DNA of 64,000 bases from Agreia pratensis (GTDB lineage Bacteria; Actinomycetota; Actinomycetes; Actinomycetales; Microbacteriaceae), in assembly GCF_900177685.1 (NCBI RefSeq), contig NZ_FXAY01000001.1:992001-1056000 (forward strand), given 5' to 3'. Shown one piece after another: positions 8,101-16,877 of the stretch. The translations under genes and the position numbers were made by a program. Under the pieces are notes generated by a model that ran no database searches, had not been told where the DNA came from, and was given only the letters and a program-made list of their open reading frames with translations. How positions within the stretch are numbered: position 1 is the stretch's first letter; the number at the start of each line of letters is the position of its first letter.

Positions 8101-10092
8101 CCCGGATCTGTGGCGCACTTCCTCGATCCCGACAGCATCGAATTCGACCTCGTGATCTTCGACGAGGCGTCGCAGATCAGGGTTCCGCAGGCCATCGGCG
8201 CGATGGGCCGAGGCAAGGCCGTGATCGTGGTCGGCGACTCGAAGCAGATGCCGCCCACGAGCATCATGCAGGTGGATGCGACCGGTCCCGACACGCCCGC
8301 CGCCGACCGCGATCAGCCGCTCGTCGTCGAAGACCTCGAGTCGATCCTCACCGAGTCGGTGGAGTCGGGGCTGCCGCAGCTGTGGCTCAATTGGCACTAT
8401 CGCAGCCAAGACGAGAGCCTCATCGCGTTCTCGAATGCCGCGTACTACGGCAACAAGCTCGTCAGCCTCCCGTCGCCGAGCAGCGCTGGAGCGAAGGCGA
8501 CCCCGGGCGCCTCGGCCAGCACCGGCCTCAGCTGGCGCCGCGTCGACGGCGTCTTCGACCGCGGACGAAGCCGCACGAACGAGGTCGAGGCGCAGGCCAT
8601 CGTCGACGAGATCGTGTCGCGACTGCGCGCTCCCGCCACGATGCGCGAGTCGATCGGAGTGGTCTGCTTCAACGTGCAGCAGCGCGATCTGATTCTCGAC
8701 AAGCTCGAAGACAGCACCGATCCGGTCATTCAGAAGGCTCTGCTCGCGGCCCCCGGCTCCGAGCTCTTCGTCAAGAACCTCGAGAACGTTCAGGGCGACG
8801 AGCGCGACACGATCCTGTTCTCGCTGGCGTTCTCCAAAGACCCCGACACGGGCACTCTGCCGCTGAACTTCGGACCGCTCAACCTTCCGGGCGGCGAGCG
8901 CCGACTCAACGTGGCCGTCACCCGCGCAAAGCGGCAGGTCGTGCTGTTCAGCTCGTTCGACGCGGGAGACATCCAACTCACCCGCTCGCGCGCCCAGGGC
9001 ATCGCCGATCTCAAGGCATATCTGAACTTCGCCGCCACCCGCAGCGTCGGCGCACTTCCCGGTGGCGGCCGAGGCGGGGCGCAGGACGCCGTGACCGGCA
9101 ACCAGGGACGATTCGTCAACGAGATCGCCGCCGCCCTCCGCGACCGCGGCCTCGAGGTCGAGACCGGGCTCGGGCTCTCGTCGTTCACGGTCGACATCGC
9201 CGTGCGTCGACCTGGCCAGACGTCGTGGGCCGTCGCCGTGATGGTCGACGGGCCGGGTTGGGCGTCACGAGCCACGGTCAGCGACCGCGACGGCGCGCCG
9301 AACCTGCTCGTCGACGTGATGTCGTGGCCCGCAGTGATCCGCGCGTGGCTGCCCGCGTGGGTGAGAGACCGGAGCGCGCTCATCGCCCGCATCGTGGTCG
9401 CGGTCGATCACCCCGCGAGTGCGCGACTGCCCGACGCGGATGCGGTTCAGGCCGTGCGCGAGGCGGGCAAGGCGGCCGATCGGGCTGCTGCAGACGCGGC
9501 GGCAGAGAAGGCGTTCCCCACCGCGGTCTCGACCTCGACGCTGGCCCGCGAACTGCCCGTGTTCGAGCCGGCAGACGACAGTGCGGTCCATCCGCAGTCG
9601 GCTCTCGACAACATCGACTCCGTGCCCGTCATCCGATCGATGGCGGCAGACATCCTCGACGTCGAGGGGCCCATCCCTCTCGACCGCCTGGTCGGCACGA
9701 TCGCCCGCCGCTTCGACTACAGCCGAGTCGGCGATGCGAAGCGCTCACTGCTGCAGCACATCGTGCGCGAGGCATTCACGGTCTCGGTCGACGACTTCGT
9801 GTGGCCCGCGAGCCTCGATGCGTCGAGCTGGCGTGGTGCGCGACGCACGTCGTCGAGCACAGTTCGGCCGGTCACCGACGTGAGCCCACAGGAGATCTCG
9901 AACGCGATCGAACTGCTGCTGGCCGAATCGCTCTCGATCGATTCAGACGAGCTGCTGCGCGAGACCGCGTCGGTGCTGGGTTACTCGAGGCTGACTGAGC
10001 AGACGCGCACCTGGATCGAACGCGGCCTCGCTCTCGCCCTTTCAGAGAACCGAGTACAGCGCGAGGGCACGAGGCTGGTTCGCACGCAGTAG
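5152..10092 (+). CDS. DUF4011 superfamily 1 helicase with restriction-like nuclease and DUF3320 domains
   Basis: Seen, with start at 5152: an acidic N-terminus with repeated DAP units (to ~residue 55); a DUF4011-type module from ~72 (NWKRDLLDLTLRNPLLNM); Walker A GPPGTGKS at 377-384; motif II DEAS at 1004-1007 followed by GDSKQMPP; later SF1 motifs NVQGDERD and NVAVTRAKR; a restriction-like region ~1318-1410 (FVNEIAAALR, FTVDIAV, MVDG, SDRDG); and a DUF3320-like C-terminus from ~1480. Family knowledge: DUF4011-helicase-nuclease proteins occur as large single-gene units and some have been tied to phage defence. The ATG at 5152 is chosen because GGGGAG lies at 5137-5142; the earlier ATG at 5131 lacks one. 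It stands alone, with no methylase or other defence gene beside it. The nuclease motif looks altered (see findings). Confidence 0.85.
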   Translation: MTNNTGEPVRRAPRHAAPIIDGSEPVRDALIEDAPTQDAPLSDAPPVDAPIDPEDAVVLSRLERNDDSPARVRNWKRDLLDLTLRNPLLNMPRTQKVLDLVVPPGLLPSIDDAVHAGRKLRLSSGLDASGRKRVDGIDSHTPLAHDELSAVFRTSRTLFSQLDDEKHRKQLRAMKREAESLEQETGSNYLYLTLGTLIHTRPDGREARAPLFLMPVRLTGGLSFTPYFLAAEDDDLATPNLCLLQWFETTQGLDLSELREPAIDDSGIAIEAVFDGIRRQLAEAELPYRLEESVSLAILRFSTFQIWKDLERNWRSLLSNPVVRHLVERPGETFVEPAGNARPEIDEAALRLPIAADGSQMAAVVRATSGQSFVLEGPPGTGKSQTITNLIAHALTEGKTVLFVAEKQAALEVVKRRLDRIGLGTFSLELHGAKQSMNTIREQLRESLRLRVPTDPHAWALADTRLRSAIAELDRHPARVHSPNALGYTVWSAYDALATLGEGPTAAVPANWLTTTPAESPTILTRDFRDAAQRFGLRAGHPWLIAGATDPAQLQVAPVTDSLRDLAAVRPRLDGLSPEARLALGDLRPATELPVASRLLEARSRGLLPATDALATIDRSTWREASEALRAGLVDYLERHAAVLHSVSPAAIEAPKLDEWAERSAALDAAWFVPELRRRSIRSAMRPLLRAGFEPSGKAVTPLLVGLQAARSDAQELQRQAAALAGLVVPAGWQPYAPDAKNMLDTAVRTSLGSVWLAKRTPRAWGWISTARDGGEAETAVRDGAIVRDIDESWNRWLAAIGATGLTVRQWAHGRDWVSAWATDEVAWLIDVRATGLLQLQRFTETRRQLEHLRELGLAGFSTQLATGQIEAADASEALLRGLATASLDERLAATQLDSFDGDAQDRHVSAYRDQGALVREQLRSELASELLAARPFDADELRGEVAELARQIERKRGGLAFREVARRYPRALTSIVPVFLMSPGSVAHFLDPDSIEFDLVIFDEASQIRVPQAIGAMGRGKAVIVVGDSKQMPPTSIMQVDATGPDTPAADRDQPLVVEDLESILTESVESGLPQLWLNWHYRSQDESLIAFSNAAYYGNKLVSLPSPSSAGAKATPGASASTGLSWRRVDGVFDRGRSRTNEVEAQAIVDEIVSRLRAPATMRESIGVVCFNVQQRDLILDKLEDSTDPVIQKALLAAPGSELFVKNLENVQGDERDTILFSLAFSKDPDTGTLPLNFGPLNLPGGERRLNVAVTRAKRQVVLFSSFDAGDIQLTRSRAQGIADLKAYLNFAATRSVGALPGGGRGGAQDAVTGNQGRFVNEIAAALRDRGLEVETGLGLSSFTVDIAVRRPGQTSWAVAVMVDGPGWASRATVSDRDGAPNLLVDVMSWPAVIRAWLPAWVRDRSALIARIVVAVDHPASARLPDADAVQAVREAGKAADRAAADAAAEKAFPTAVSTSTLARELPVFEPADDSAVHPQSALDNIDSVPVIRSMAADILDVEGPIPLDRLVGTIARRFDYSRVGDAKRSLLQHIVREAFTVSVDDFVWPASLDASSWRGARRTSSSTVRPVTDVSPQEISNAIELLLAESLSIDSDELLRETASVLGYSRLTEQTRTWIERGLALALSENRVQREGTRLVRTQ

Positions 10093-10129
10093 CCCGCGCA
10101 TCGCACGCCTCCATGTGTCACAGATCGAC

Positions 10130-11479
10130 CTATTCTTCGAGTTTTGGGTCGATTCGCGCCACATGGTGCGAGCGCAGTTCGCGCAGCACGAACCCCGCCA
10201 CGACCACGAGTACGCCCGTCACCACGGCGGGCAGCGGCAGGGTGACCACGAGCACTGCACAGCCGAGCGCACCCAGCACGCTCACCGCGCGCGGATACCG
10301 CCGATACGCTCTGGCCTGCCGAAACGCCGCCAGGTTCGCGACGAAGTAGTACAACAGCACCCCGAACGATGAGAACCCGATCACTCCGCGCAGATCCGCA
10401 ACGAGCACCAGCACGACGACCACCGCGCCCACCACGAGCTCCGCGCGATAGGGCGTGTTGAACCGAGGATGCACCGCGCTGAACCAGCGCGGCAGATCCC
10501 CCTCGCGTGCCATCGCGAAGGCTGTGCGGCCGAGCCCTGCGATGAGCGCCAGCAGCGCGCCGAGCGAGGCGAGAGCGGCCCCGATGCGCACCAACGGCGA
10601 GGCCCACGCCCATCCATTGGTCGTGACGACGTCGACGAGTGGGTTGTCGGTGGCCGCGAGACCGGATGCGCCGAGCGCCCCGAGCGCGGTCACGCCGATC
10701 GCGGCGTAGATCACCACGACGACCGCGAAGGCGATGCCGATCGCGCGAGGGATGTTCTTCGACGGATCGCGAACCTCCTCACCCAGAGTGGCGATGCGCG
10801 CGTAACCCGCGAAGGCGAAGAACAGCAGGCCCGCCGACTGCAGAACAGCGAGCGGGCCCACAGACCCGCCGCCGGATCCGCTACCAGACTCGCCGCCGGG
10901 AGAGGCCGTGCCCGAAAGCCTCCATTCCCCGCCACCGCTGAACCACGATTGGAGGTATTCGGGCACAACCGCCCAGCTTCCGCCCAGCAGTCCGGATGCG
11001 ACGACCACCGCGAGCAGGGCCAGCACCGGAATCACGATCACCTTCGTGAGCAGCGCAGTGCGGGTGATGCCGAACAGGTTCACCGTGACGAGCATGACGA
11101 CCACCGCCACCGCCACGGGGCGCGCCCACGGAGAGGGAACGGCGTAGGCCGCGAACACCATCGCCATCGCGGCCGAGCTCGCGGTCTTGCCGACGAGAAA
11201 ACTCCAGCCCGCGGCGAAGCCCCAGCGCGGTCCGAGTTCCTCTCGGCCGTATACATAGCTGCCTCCGGCCGACGGATACTGCGCGGCCAGCTGCGCCGAC
11301 GACGAGGCATTGCAGAACGCGACGATGGCCGCGACGACGAGACCAATGAGCATCCCGGCGCCGGCGATGTGCGCGGCGGGCTGGAACACGGCGAAGACGC
11401 CCGCGCCGATCATCGAGCCGAGACCGATGAAGACGGCATCGCCGAGACCGAGGCGGCGCTCGAGACGAGATGACATCAC
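10130..11479 (-). CDS. APC-family amino acid permease
   Basis: Seen: about 12 hydrophobic helices over 449 residues. The first carries the APC signature GLGSMIGAGVFAVF; SFAGYARIATLGEEVRDPSKNIPRAI-like residues around helix 6 to loop 7 match the family. Role: secondary uptake of an amino acid or related compound in the cytoplasmic membrane. It lies 135 bp downstream of putA on the same strand, so a link to proline or another amino acid is possible but unproven. The start may be GTG 11479 or the overlapping ATG at 11476. A glycine/serine-rich stretch (GESGSGSGGGS) lies in an extracytoplasmic loop. Confidence 0.85.
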   Translation of the reverse strand: MMSSRLERRLGLGDAVFIGLGSMIGAGVFAVFQPAAHIAGAGMLIGLVVAAIVAFCNASSSAQLAAQYPSAGGSYVYGREELGPRWGFAAGWSFLVGKTASSAAMAMVFAAYAVPSPWARPVAVAVVVMLVTVNLFGITRTALLTKVIVIPVLALLAVVVASGLLGGSWAVVPEYLQSWFSGGGEWRLSGTASPGGESGSGSGGGSVGPLAVLQSAGLLFFAFAGYARIATLGEEVRDPSKNIPRAIGIAFAVVVVIYAAIGVTALGALGASGLAATDNPLVDVVTTNGWAWASPLVRIGAALASLGALLALIAGLGRTAFAMAREGDLPRWFSAVHPRFNTPYRAELVVGAVVVVLVLVADLRGVIGFSSFGVLLYYFVANLAAFRQARAYRRYPRAVSVLGALGCAVLVVTLPLPAVVTGVLVVVAGFVLRELRSHHVARIDPKLEE

Positions 11480-11614
11480 GCGCGAACGCTAGCGCACGCC
11501 AGTAAACACCCGGTACCGGAGGGGCGAGATGACACTTCGGGCGAGCGCAATCGTCACCTCAGCGGCGCCGGAGCACCCGAACTGCCACCTCAGCCCCCTC
11601 TGGCGCAGCCACGG

Positions 11615-14600
11615 CTACAGCAGGCCGTCGGTCAGAGAGCTCGGGTTGCCGAAGCGGTGATTCGTGATCGACACTGCCTGCTCTCGCACGAACGGCAGAA
11701 GCTCGATGCGGCCCGCGCGCGTGACCTCGCCGGCGTACACCGCGACATCCGGTTCGTCACCCAGCGCGTCGGCGAGCTGCGTGGCCGAGCCGCCGATGAG
11801 CCGGATGCGCGGGGTCGCGACCCCTTCCGCGGCGACTCGGGCGAGCCACGCCTCGTCGTTCTCGATGACCACGCGCACGTTCCACTCCTTGAGCAGGGCA
11901 CGCATCGGCCGCGGAAGCTTGTGCGCCGATGACAACGTGACCTTCGAGCGGGCGAGCGTCGCCGCCGAGAGCACGCGGAGAAGCTCGTGCCTCTCGCCGT
12001 CGTCCGACAGGCGCACCGTGACCGGAACGGGACGGTAGCGCAGCACGTTGCGCTCGACACCGAGCCCCGATCGATCGACGGGGGCGAACGAGTCCGACCA
12101 GGCGACCGCGTCGCTCTTGGCACCGCGGCGGGCGATGTCGAAGTGGTTCCAGTCGAGGCCGGCTTGAGCCGAGTCGAGCAGTGCGCCCACGCGGCCGTCG
12201 AGCCCCGCGTTGCTGAGGCCCTGACTCGGTTGGCCCTCCTCGGTTCTCCACGAGCCGAGGTGCACGAGGTAGTTCGGGCCGCCGGCCTTGGCCCCGGCGC
12301 CCACGGCGGAGCGCTTCCATCCTCCGAACGGCTGGCGCTGCACGACGGCGCCCGTGATGCCCCGGTTCACATAGAGGTTGCCCGCCTCGACGGTGGCGAG
12401 CCACTGCTCGATCTCCGCCGCGTCGAGCGAGTGCAGCCCGGCGGTCAGCCCGTAGTCTGTGCCGTTCTGCAACTCGACGGCCTGCTCGAGCGTCGACGCG
12501 TGCATGATTCCGAGAACGGGCCCGAAGTACTCGGTGGTGTGGAACGGCGAGCTCTCCAACACGCCCTCGCGCACTCCCGGGGTCCAGAGTCGCCCGTCGG
12601 AACTGCGCCGCACGGGCTCGACCAGCCACTTCTCGCCCGGACCGAGCGTGGTCAGCCCGTCGAGCAGCTTTCCCTCTGCCGGTTCGATGAGCGGGCCCAT
12701 CTCGGTGAGGGGGTCGGATGCGTAGCCGACCCGCAGCGACGACACCGCATCGACCAGCTGTCGGTGAAAGCGCTCGGAGCGCGCGACAGAACCGACGAGA
12801 ATCACGAGCGACGCGGCCGAGCACTTCTGGCCGGCATGGCCGAAAGCGCTCTTCACGATGTCGGCGACGGCGAGGTCGAGGTCTGCTGCGGGAGTCACGA
12901 CGATGGCGTTCTTGCCGCTCGTCTCTGCGAGAAGCGAGAGGTCGCGCCGCCACGAGCGGAACAGCTTCGCGGTCTCGTATGCGCCGGTGAGAATGACGCG
13001 ATCGACGCTCTCGTGAGCAATGAGCTGCCGAGACAGATCGCCCTCGTCGATGTCGACGAGCGCGAGCAGATCACGCGGGATGCCGGATTCCCACAGCGCC
13101 TCGACGAGCACCGCGGCCGAGCGTCGCGCCTGGGGCGCGGGCTTGATGATCACTCCGCTTCCCGCTGCCAGCGCAGAGAGCACCGAGCCTGCCGGGATGG
13201 CGACGGGGAAGTTCCATGGTGGCGTCACGACCGTGAGCGCCGACGGCACGAACACGGCGCCATCGACACGGTCGAGTTCCGCGGCGCGCGCCGCGTAGTA
13301 GTTGGCGAAGTCGATCGCCTCGCTCACCTCGGGGTCGCCCTCGGCGATGGTCTTGCCCGTCTCCGTGGCCATGACCTCGATGAGTCGGTCGCGGTTCGCC
13401 TCGAGTGCGAGCGCCGCACGGCGCAGCACGGCGCCGCGCTCGGTGCCCGTCTGCGTACCCCAGCGGGCGCCCGCCGCTCGTACCGACTGGATGATCCCAT
13501 CCAGCGCCGCGGGATCGGTCACCCGAGCCGCGTCGATCGTGTCGATGCCGATACCGTTGTTCGGCCCGACGAGACTCAGGATGCGTCGGCCCCAGCTGCG
13601 ATTCGCAGCCAGCGAGGGATCGGTGTCTGCCGTGTTCTCGAACTCCGTCGCGCGAGCGAGCTCCGAGAGATCGCCCCGATCCTGAGTGCGGTTGCGCATC
13701 GGTACGCCCCCTGAGCCTGTCGACGGGCCGGGCTCGACAGCCAAGGCATCGACCGAAACCAAGAACCGATTCTTCTCCCGCTCGAATGCCGCGTCGCTGG
13801 CGGCGATGTCGAAGACGCTCGACATGAAGTTCTCGTCGCTCGCGTTCTCTTCGAGGCGGCGCACGAGATAACTGATCGCCACATCGAACTCTTTGGGGTG
13901 CACGACGGGGGTGTACAACAACAGCTGCCCGACCTCGCGGCGAACAGCGTCGGCCTGAGCGGTCGCCATGCCGAGCAGCATCTCGAAATCGATGCTCTCG
14001 GTCACGCCGCGATTCTTCGCGAGCAGCCACGCGAGTGCGATGTCGAACAGGTTGTGACCGGCGACTCCGATGCGCACGGCGTCGGTGCGCTCGGGAGTGA
14101 GCGCCCACTCCAGCACACGCTTGTAATTCGTGTCTGTGTCGCGCTTGGTGTCGTAGGTGGCGAGCGGCCAGCCGTGGATGGCCGCATCGACGTGTTCCAT
14201 GGCGAGGTTGGCGCCCTTCACCACGCGCACCTTGATCGGCGCGCCCCCACGCTCGCGACGCGCGGCCGCCCATCTCTGCAGGCGCTGCATCGCGCCCAGC
14301 GCATCCGGCAGATACGCCTGCAGCACGATGCCGCCGGTGTAGCCGAGCAGCTCTTCGCGGTCGAGGATCCGCATGAACACCGCGAGGGTCAGGTCGAGGT
14401 CGCGGTACTCCTCCATGTCGAGGTTGATGAACTTGTTTTCGGGAAGAGCGATGCGGTACAGCGGCAGCAGGGTCTCGGCCACGCGCTCGACCGTCTCGTC
14501 GAACGCCCACATCGAGAGATCGCTGGCAACTGCCGACACCTTGACCGACACGTAGTCGACGTCGGGCCTGGCGAGCATCTTCTCGGTTCCCTCGAGGCGG

Positions 14601-15109
14601 CGTCGCGCTTCGGCAGAGCCCAGAACGGCCTCGCCCAGCAGGTTCAGGTTGAGTCGCGATCCGTCGGCACGCAGCTTCTCGATCGCGGGGCCGAGCTTAG
14701 AAGGGGTCGCGTCGACCACCAGGTGCCCGACCATCTGGCGCAGAACCTTGCGCGCCGCCGGCACGACGACTCCCGGAACGACCTCTCCGAAGACTCCGCC
14801 GGCCGCCACGGCACCGCGCAGGTACCACGGGAGAAACGCCGGTACCTTGCGGCCGAGGATCTGCAGATTCTTGGCGGCCACCGCCGTGTCTTCGGGCCGA
14901 GCGACGCCATCGACGAAGCCCACCGTGAACGCGAGGCCGTCGGGGTCTTCGAGCACCCCGGCCAGACGTTCGGCGGAGGGATCGGGGGCCACGTCTTTCG
15001 ACTCGTCGAGCCAGCGACGCACGAGCGCCACTGCCTGCGACGCGAGGTCGGCGGGAGTGAGGCTCGGATCGGCCTCGAAGTCGGGCGAGTTCGGGTTCGC
15101 AGAGGTCAC
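11615..15109 (-). CDS. putA: Bifunctional proline dehydrogenase / L-glutamate gamma-semialdehyde dehydrogenase
   Basis: Oxidises proline to P5C (FAD enzyme), then P5C/glutamate semialdehyde to glutamate (NAD enzyme). Seen: a PRODH barrel in roughly residues 80-450 (DMEEYRDLDLT, RVVKGANLAMEHVDAA, GVAGHNLFDIALA), a linker ~455-500, then an ALDH domain with TPPWNFPVAIP, AETSGKNAIVV and the catalytic cysteine in GQKCSAAS (Cys763), followed by a C-terminal extension of ~180 residues. I set the start at GTG 15109 (MTSANPN, 1164 aa). The frame stays open to 15166, but that would run almost into the divergent gene starting at 15180. No DNA-binding N-terminal domain is present, so it is not an autorepressing PutA. 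The linker carries a repeat-derived insertion. Confidence 0.93.
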   Translation of the reverse strand: MTSANPNSPDFEADPSLTPADLASQAVALVRRWLDESKDVAPDPSAERLAGVLEDPDGLAFTVGFVDGVARPEDTAVAAKNLQILGRKVPAFLPWYLRGAVAAGGVFGEVVPGVVVPAARKVLRQMVGHLVVDATPSKLGPAIEKLRADGSRLNLNLLGEAVLGSAEARRRLEGTEKMLARPDVDYVSVKVSAVASDLSMWAFDETVERVAETLLPLYRIALPENKFINLDMEEYRDLDLTLAVFMRILDREELLGYTGGIVLQAYLPDALGAMQRLQRWAAARRERGGAPIKVRVVKGANLAMEHVDAAIHGWPLATYDTKRDTDTNYKRVLEWALTPERTDAVRIGVAGHNLFDIALAWLLAKNRGVTESIDFEMLLGMATAQADAVRREVGQLLLYTPVVHPKEFDVAISYLVRRLEENASDENFMSSVFDIAASDAAFEREKNRFLVSVDALAVEPGPSTGSGGVPMRNRTQDRGDLSELARATEFENTADTDPSLAANRSWGRRILSLVGPNNGIGIDTIDAARVTDPAALDGIIQSVRAAGARWGTQTGTERGAVLRRAALALEANRDRLIEVMATETGKTIAEGDPEVSEAIDFANYYAARAAELDRVDGAVFVPSALTVVTPPWNFPVAIPAGSVLSALAAGSGVIIKPAPQARRSAAVLVEALWESGIPRDLLALVDIDEGDLSRQLIAHESVDRVILTGAYETAKLFRSWRRDLSLLAETSGKNAIVVTPAADLDLAVADIVKSAFGHAGQKCSAASLVILVGSVARSERFHRQLVDAVSSLRVGYASDPLTEMGPLIEPAEGKLLDGLTTLGPGEKWLVEPVRRSSDGRLWTPGVREGVLESSPFHTTEYFGPVLGIMHASTLEQAVELQNGTDYGLTAGLHSLDAAEIEQWLATVEAGNLYVNRGITGAVVQRQPFGGWKRSAVGAGAKAGGPNYLVHLGSWRTEEGQPSQGLSNAGLDGRVGALLDSAQAGLDWNHFDIARRGAKSDAVAWSDSFAPVDRSGLGVERNVLRYRPVPVTVRLSDDGERHELLRVLSAATLARSKVTLSSAHKLPRPMRALLKEWNVRVVIENDEAWLARVAAEGVATPRIRLIGGSATQLADALGDEPDVAVYAGEVTRAGRIELLPFVREQAVSITNHRFGNPSSLTDGLL
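13709..13740 (-). repeat. Dispersed GC-rich palindromic repeat inside the putA linker
   Basis: Plus-strand CCCTGAGCCTGTCGACGGGC plus an inverted CTGTCGA (13717-13723) / TCGACAG (13734-13740). Read on the putA strand it encodes the EPGPSTGSGG stretch near residues 455-465, between the two enzyme domains. From memory, a very similar GAGCCTGTCGAAGGGC repeat is common between genes of Microbacteriaceae and related actinobacteria; here it has been tolerated in frame. Confidence 0.5.
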
Positions 15110-15179
15110 TCTTCGAGGATATGACGTGGGCGCCTCCAACAGCCGGAGGCGGAGCGCAGCCCGCAACTATGCTCGAGGC

Positions 15180-16763
15180 ATGAGCACCGCGGCCCTGCCC
15201 TCCGAAGTCGACGTCGTGATCGTGGGCGGGGGCCACAACGGCCTCGTCGCAGCCGCATACCTCGCCAAGGCCGGCCGCTCGGTGCTGCTGCTCGAGCGAC
15301 TCGAGCACACGGGCGGAGCAGCCGTGTCGGCGCAGGCCTTCTCGGGCCATGACGCGCGGCTCTCGCGCTACTCCTATCTCGTCAGCCTTCTGCCACAGCG
15401 CATCATCGACGACCTCGGCCTCGACATCACTCTGCTGCGCCGCCGTTACTCCTCATACACTCCTCTGCCCGGCACCTCGACCGGGCTGCTCATCGACAAC
15501 GGCGACGCCGAGGCCACGGCCGACTCGTTCGCCGCGATCGGCGCCGAATCGGATGCGCGGGGTTTCGCAGACTTCCAGCAGCGCACGGCGAGGCTCGCCG
15601 AGAGCCTCTGGCCGAGCCTGACCGAGCCGCTGATGACCCGCTCGGAGGCGAAGGCGCTCGTGGCCGATGATGCGAGCTGGAATGCCTTCATCGAGAATCC
15701 CCTCGCCGGAGCCATCGAGGCCGATGTCGCGAACGACCTGGTGCGGGGCGTTCTGCTCACCGATGGGCTGATCGGAACGTTCGCCCGAGCATCCGACGAA
15801 GACCTCGCGCAGAACCGGTGCTTTCTGTACCACGTGATCGGCGGCGGAACCGGCGACTGGGACGTTCCGGTCGGCGGCATGGGCGCGGTCAGCGGCGCGC
15901 TGTGGCACGCTGCCACAGAGTCCGGCGCCACGATCGCGACCGGCGCCGAGGTCACCTCGGTCGACCCCGACGGCACGGTTGCGTTCACGATCGACGGCGC
16001 AGATCAGGTCGTTCGCGCGCAGAGAGTGCTCTCGAATGTCGCGCCGTTCGTGCTCGACCGCCTTCTCGTTGAGAACAGCGCCGACGACGCCCGAACACAG
16101 CCCGAGGGAGCGCAGGTGAAGGTCAATCTGCTGCTGTCTCGTCTGCCGAAGCTGCTCGACGAGACGGTCTCGCCCGAGGCCGCGTTCGGAGGCACGTTCC
16201 ACATTCACGAGGGCTACGCCGAGCTCGACCGCGCCGTCGACGATGCGGCTTCGGGCGCCATCCCCTCGCCGCTGCCCGCCGAGATCTATTGCCACTCGCT
16301 CACGGACCCGTCGATCCTGTCGCCCGAGCTGCAGGCATCCGGCGCCCATACCCTCACCGTGTTCGGCCTTCATGTGCCCTCGCGACTGATCACCGACGAG
16401 AACAACGACACCATGCGCGAGCGCCTGCAGGCTGCGGTGCTCGCGTCGCTGAACAGCGTGCTCGCCGAGCCGATCGAAGGATGCCTGCTGCGAGACGACG
16501 AAGGCCGGCCGTGCATCGAGACCAAGACCACGCTCGACATCGAGCGCGCACTCGGCATGCCGGGCGGCAACATCTTTCACGGCCCGCTGTCATGGCCGTT
16601 CGTCGAGGATGGCTCCCCGCTCGGAAGTCCCGCGGAACGGTGGGGCGTCGCTACGCGGCACGAACGCATCCTGGTCTGCGGCTCGGGAGCTCGACGCGGC
16701 GGGGCGGTGAGCGGGCTCGGCGGCCACAATGCGGCGATGGCAGTACTCGAATCAGTGAGCTGA
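15180..16763 (+). CDS. FAD-dependent oxidoreductase of the phytoene desaturase / PYROXD2-like family
   Basis: Seen: an N-terminal dinucleotide-binding fold DVVIVGGGHNGLVAAAYLAKAG (shortened motif GGGHNG near residues 15-20) followed by an acidic strand end LLLERLEHTGGA. A C-terminal FAD-contact region has CGSGARRGGAVSGLGG near the end. The 527-aa length fits the family. Family knowledge: these NAD(P)/FAD proteins are annotated as phytoene dehydrogenase-like, but PYROXD2 types are not carotenoid enzymes, and no crt genes are nearby, so I infer no carotenoid role. The frame is open far upstream; ATG 15180 is chosen because homology begins there. It is divergent from putA with ~70 bp between starts. 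Confidence 0.8.
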   Translation: MSTAALPSEVDVVIVGGGHNGLVAAAYLAKAGRSVLLLERLEHTGGAAVSAQAFSGHDARLSRYSYLVSLLPQRIIDDLGLDITLLRRRYSSYTPLPGTSTGLLIDNGDAEATADSFAAIGAESDARGFADFQQRTARLAESLWPSLTEPLMTRSEAKALVADDASWNAFIENPLAGAIEADVANDLVRGVLLTDGLIGTFARASDEDLAQNRCFLYHVIGGGTGDWDVPVGGMGAVSGALWHAATESGATIATGAEVTSVDPDGTVAFTIDGADQVVRAQRVLSNVAPFVLDRLLVENSADDARTQPEGAQVKVNLLLSRLPKLLDETVSPEAAFGGTFHIHEGYAELDRAVDDAASGAIPSPLPAEIYCHSLTDPSILSPELQASGAHTLTVFGLHVPSRLITDENNDTMRERLQAAVLASLNSVLAEPIEGCLLRDDEGRPCIETKTTLDIERALGMPGGNIFHGPLSWPFVEDGSPLGSPAERWGVATRHERILVCGSGARRGGAVSGLGGHNAAMAVLESVS

Positions 16764-16877
16764 CGCAGCAGCTCAAAGCCTGAACTTTGCTCATAAGTCT
16801 TGACTCGACGTGAGTCGCTGTGTCTACGATGAATCATTCGCATCCGATCGCCGCGTAGTGGCGCGTTCACGATTCGG

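Noticed and set aside
7581-9998. 805-codon open frame on the plus strand, out of phase with the helicase
   Set aside because: It is a GC-driven shadow: Arg/Ala/Gly-rich without domains, and completely inside the well-supported helicase gene.
3614-10092. Complete restriction-modification or multi-gene defence island
   Set aside because: Only the HNH protein and the DUF4011 helicase are present; no methyltransferase, specificity or toxin gene.
11987-13714. 575-codon plus-strand frame opposite putA
   Set aside because: No domain, biased composition; antisense shadow of PutA.
15180-16763. Carotenoid biosynthesis gene (crtI)
   Set aside because: The protein is phytoene-desaturase-like only in fold; no crtB, crtE or crtY is present in the window.
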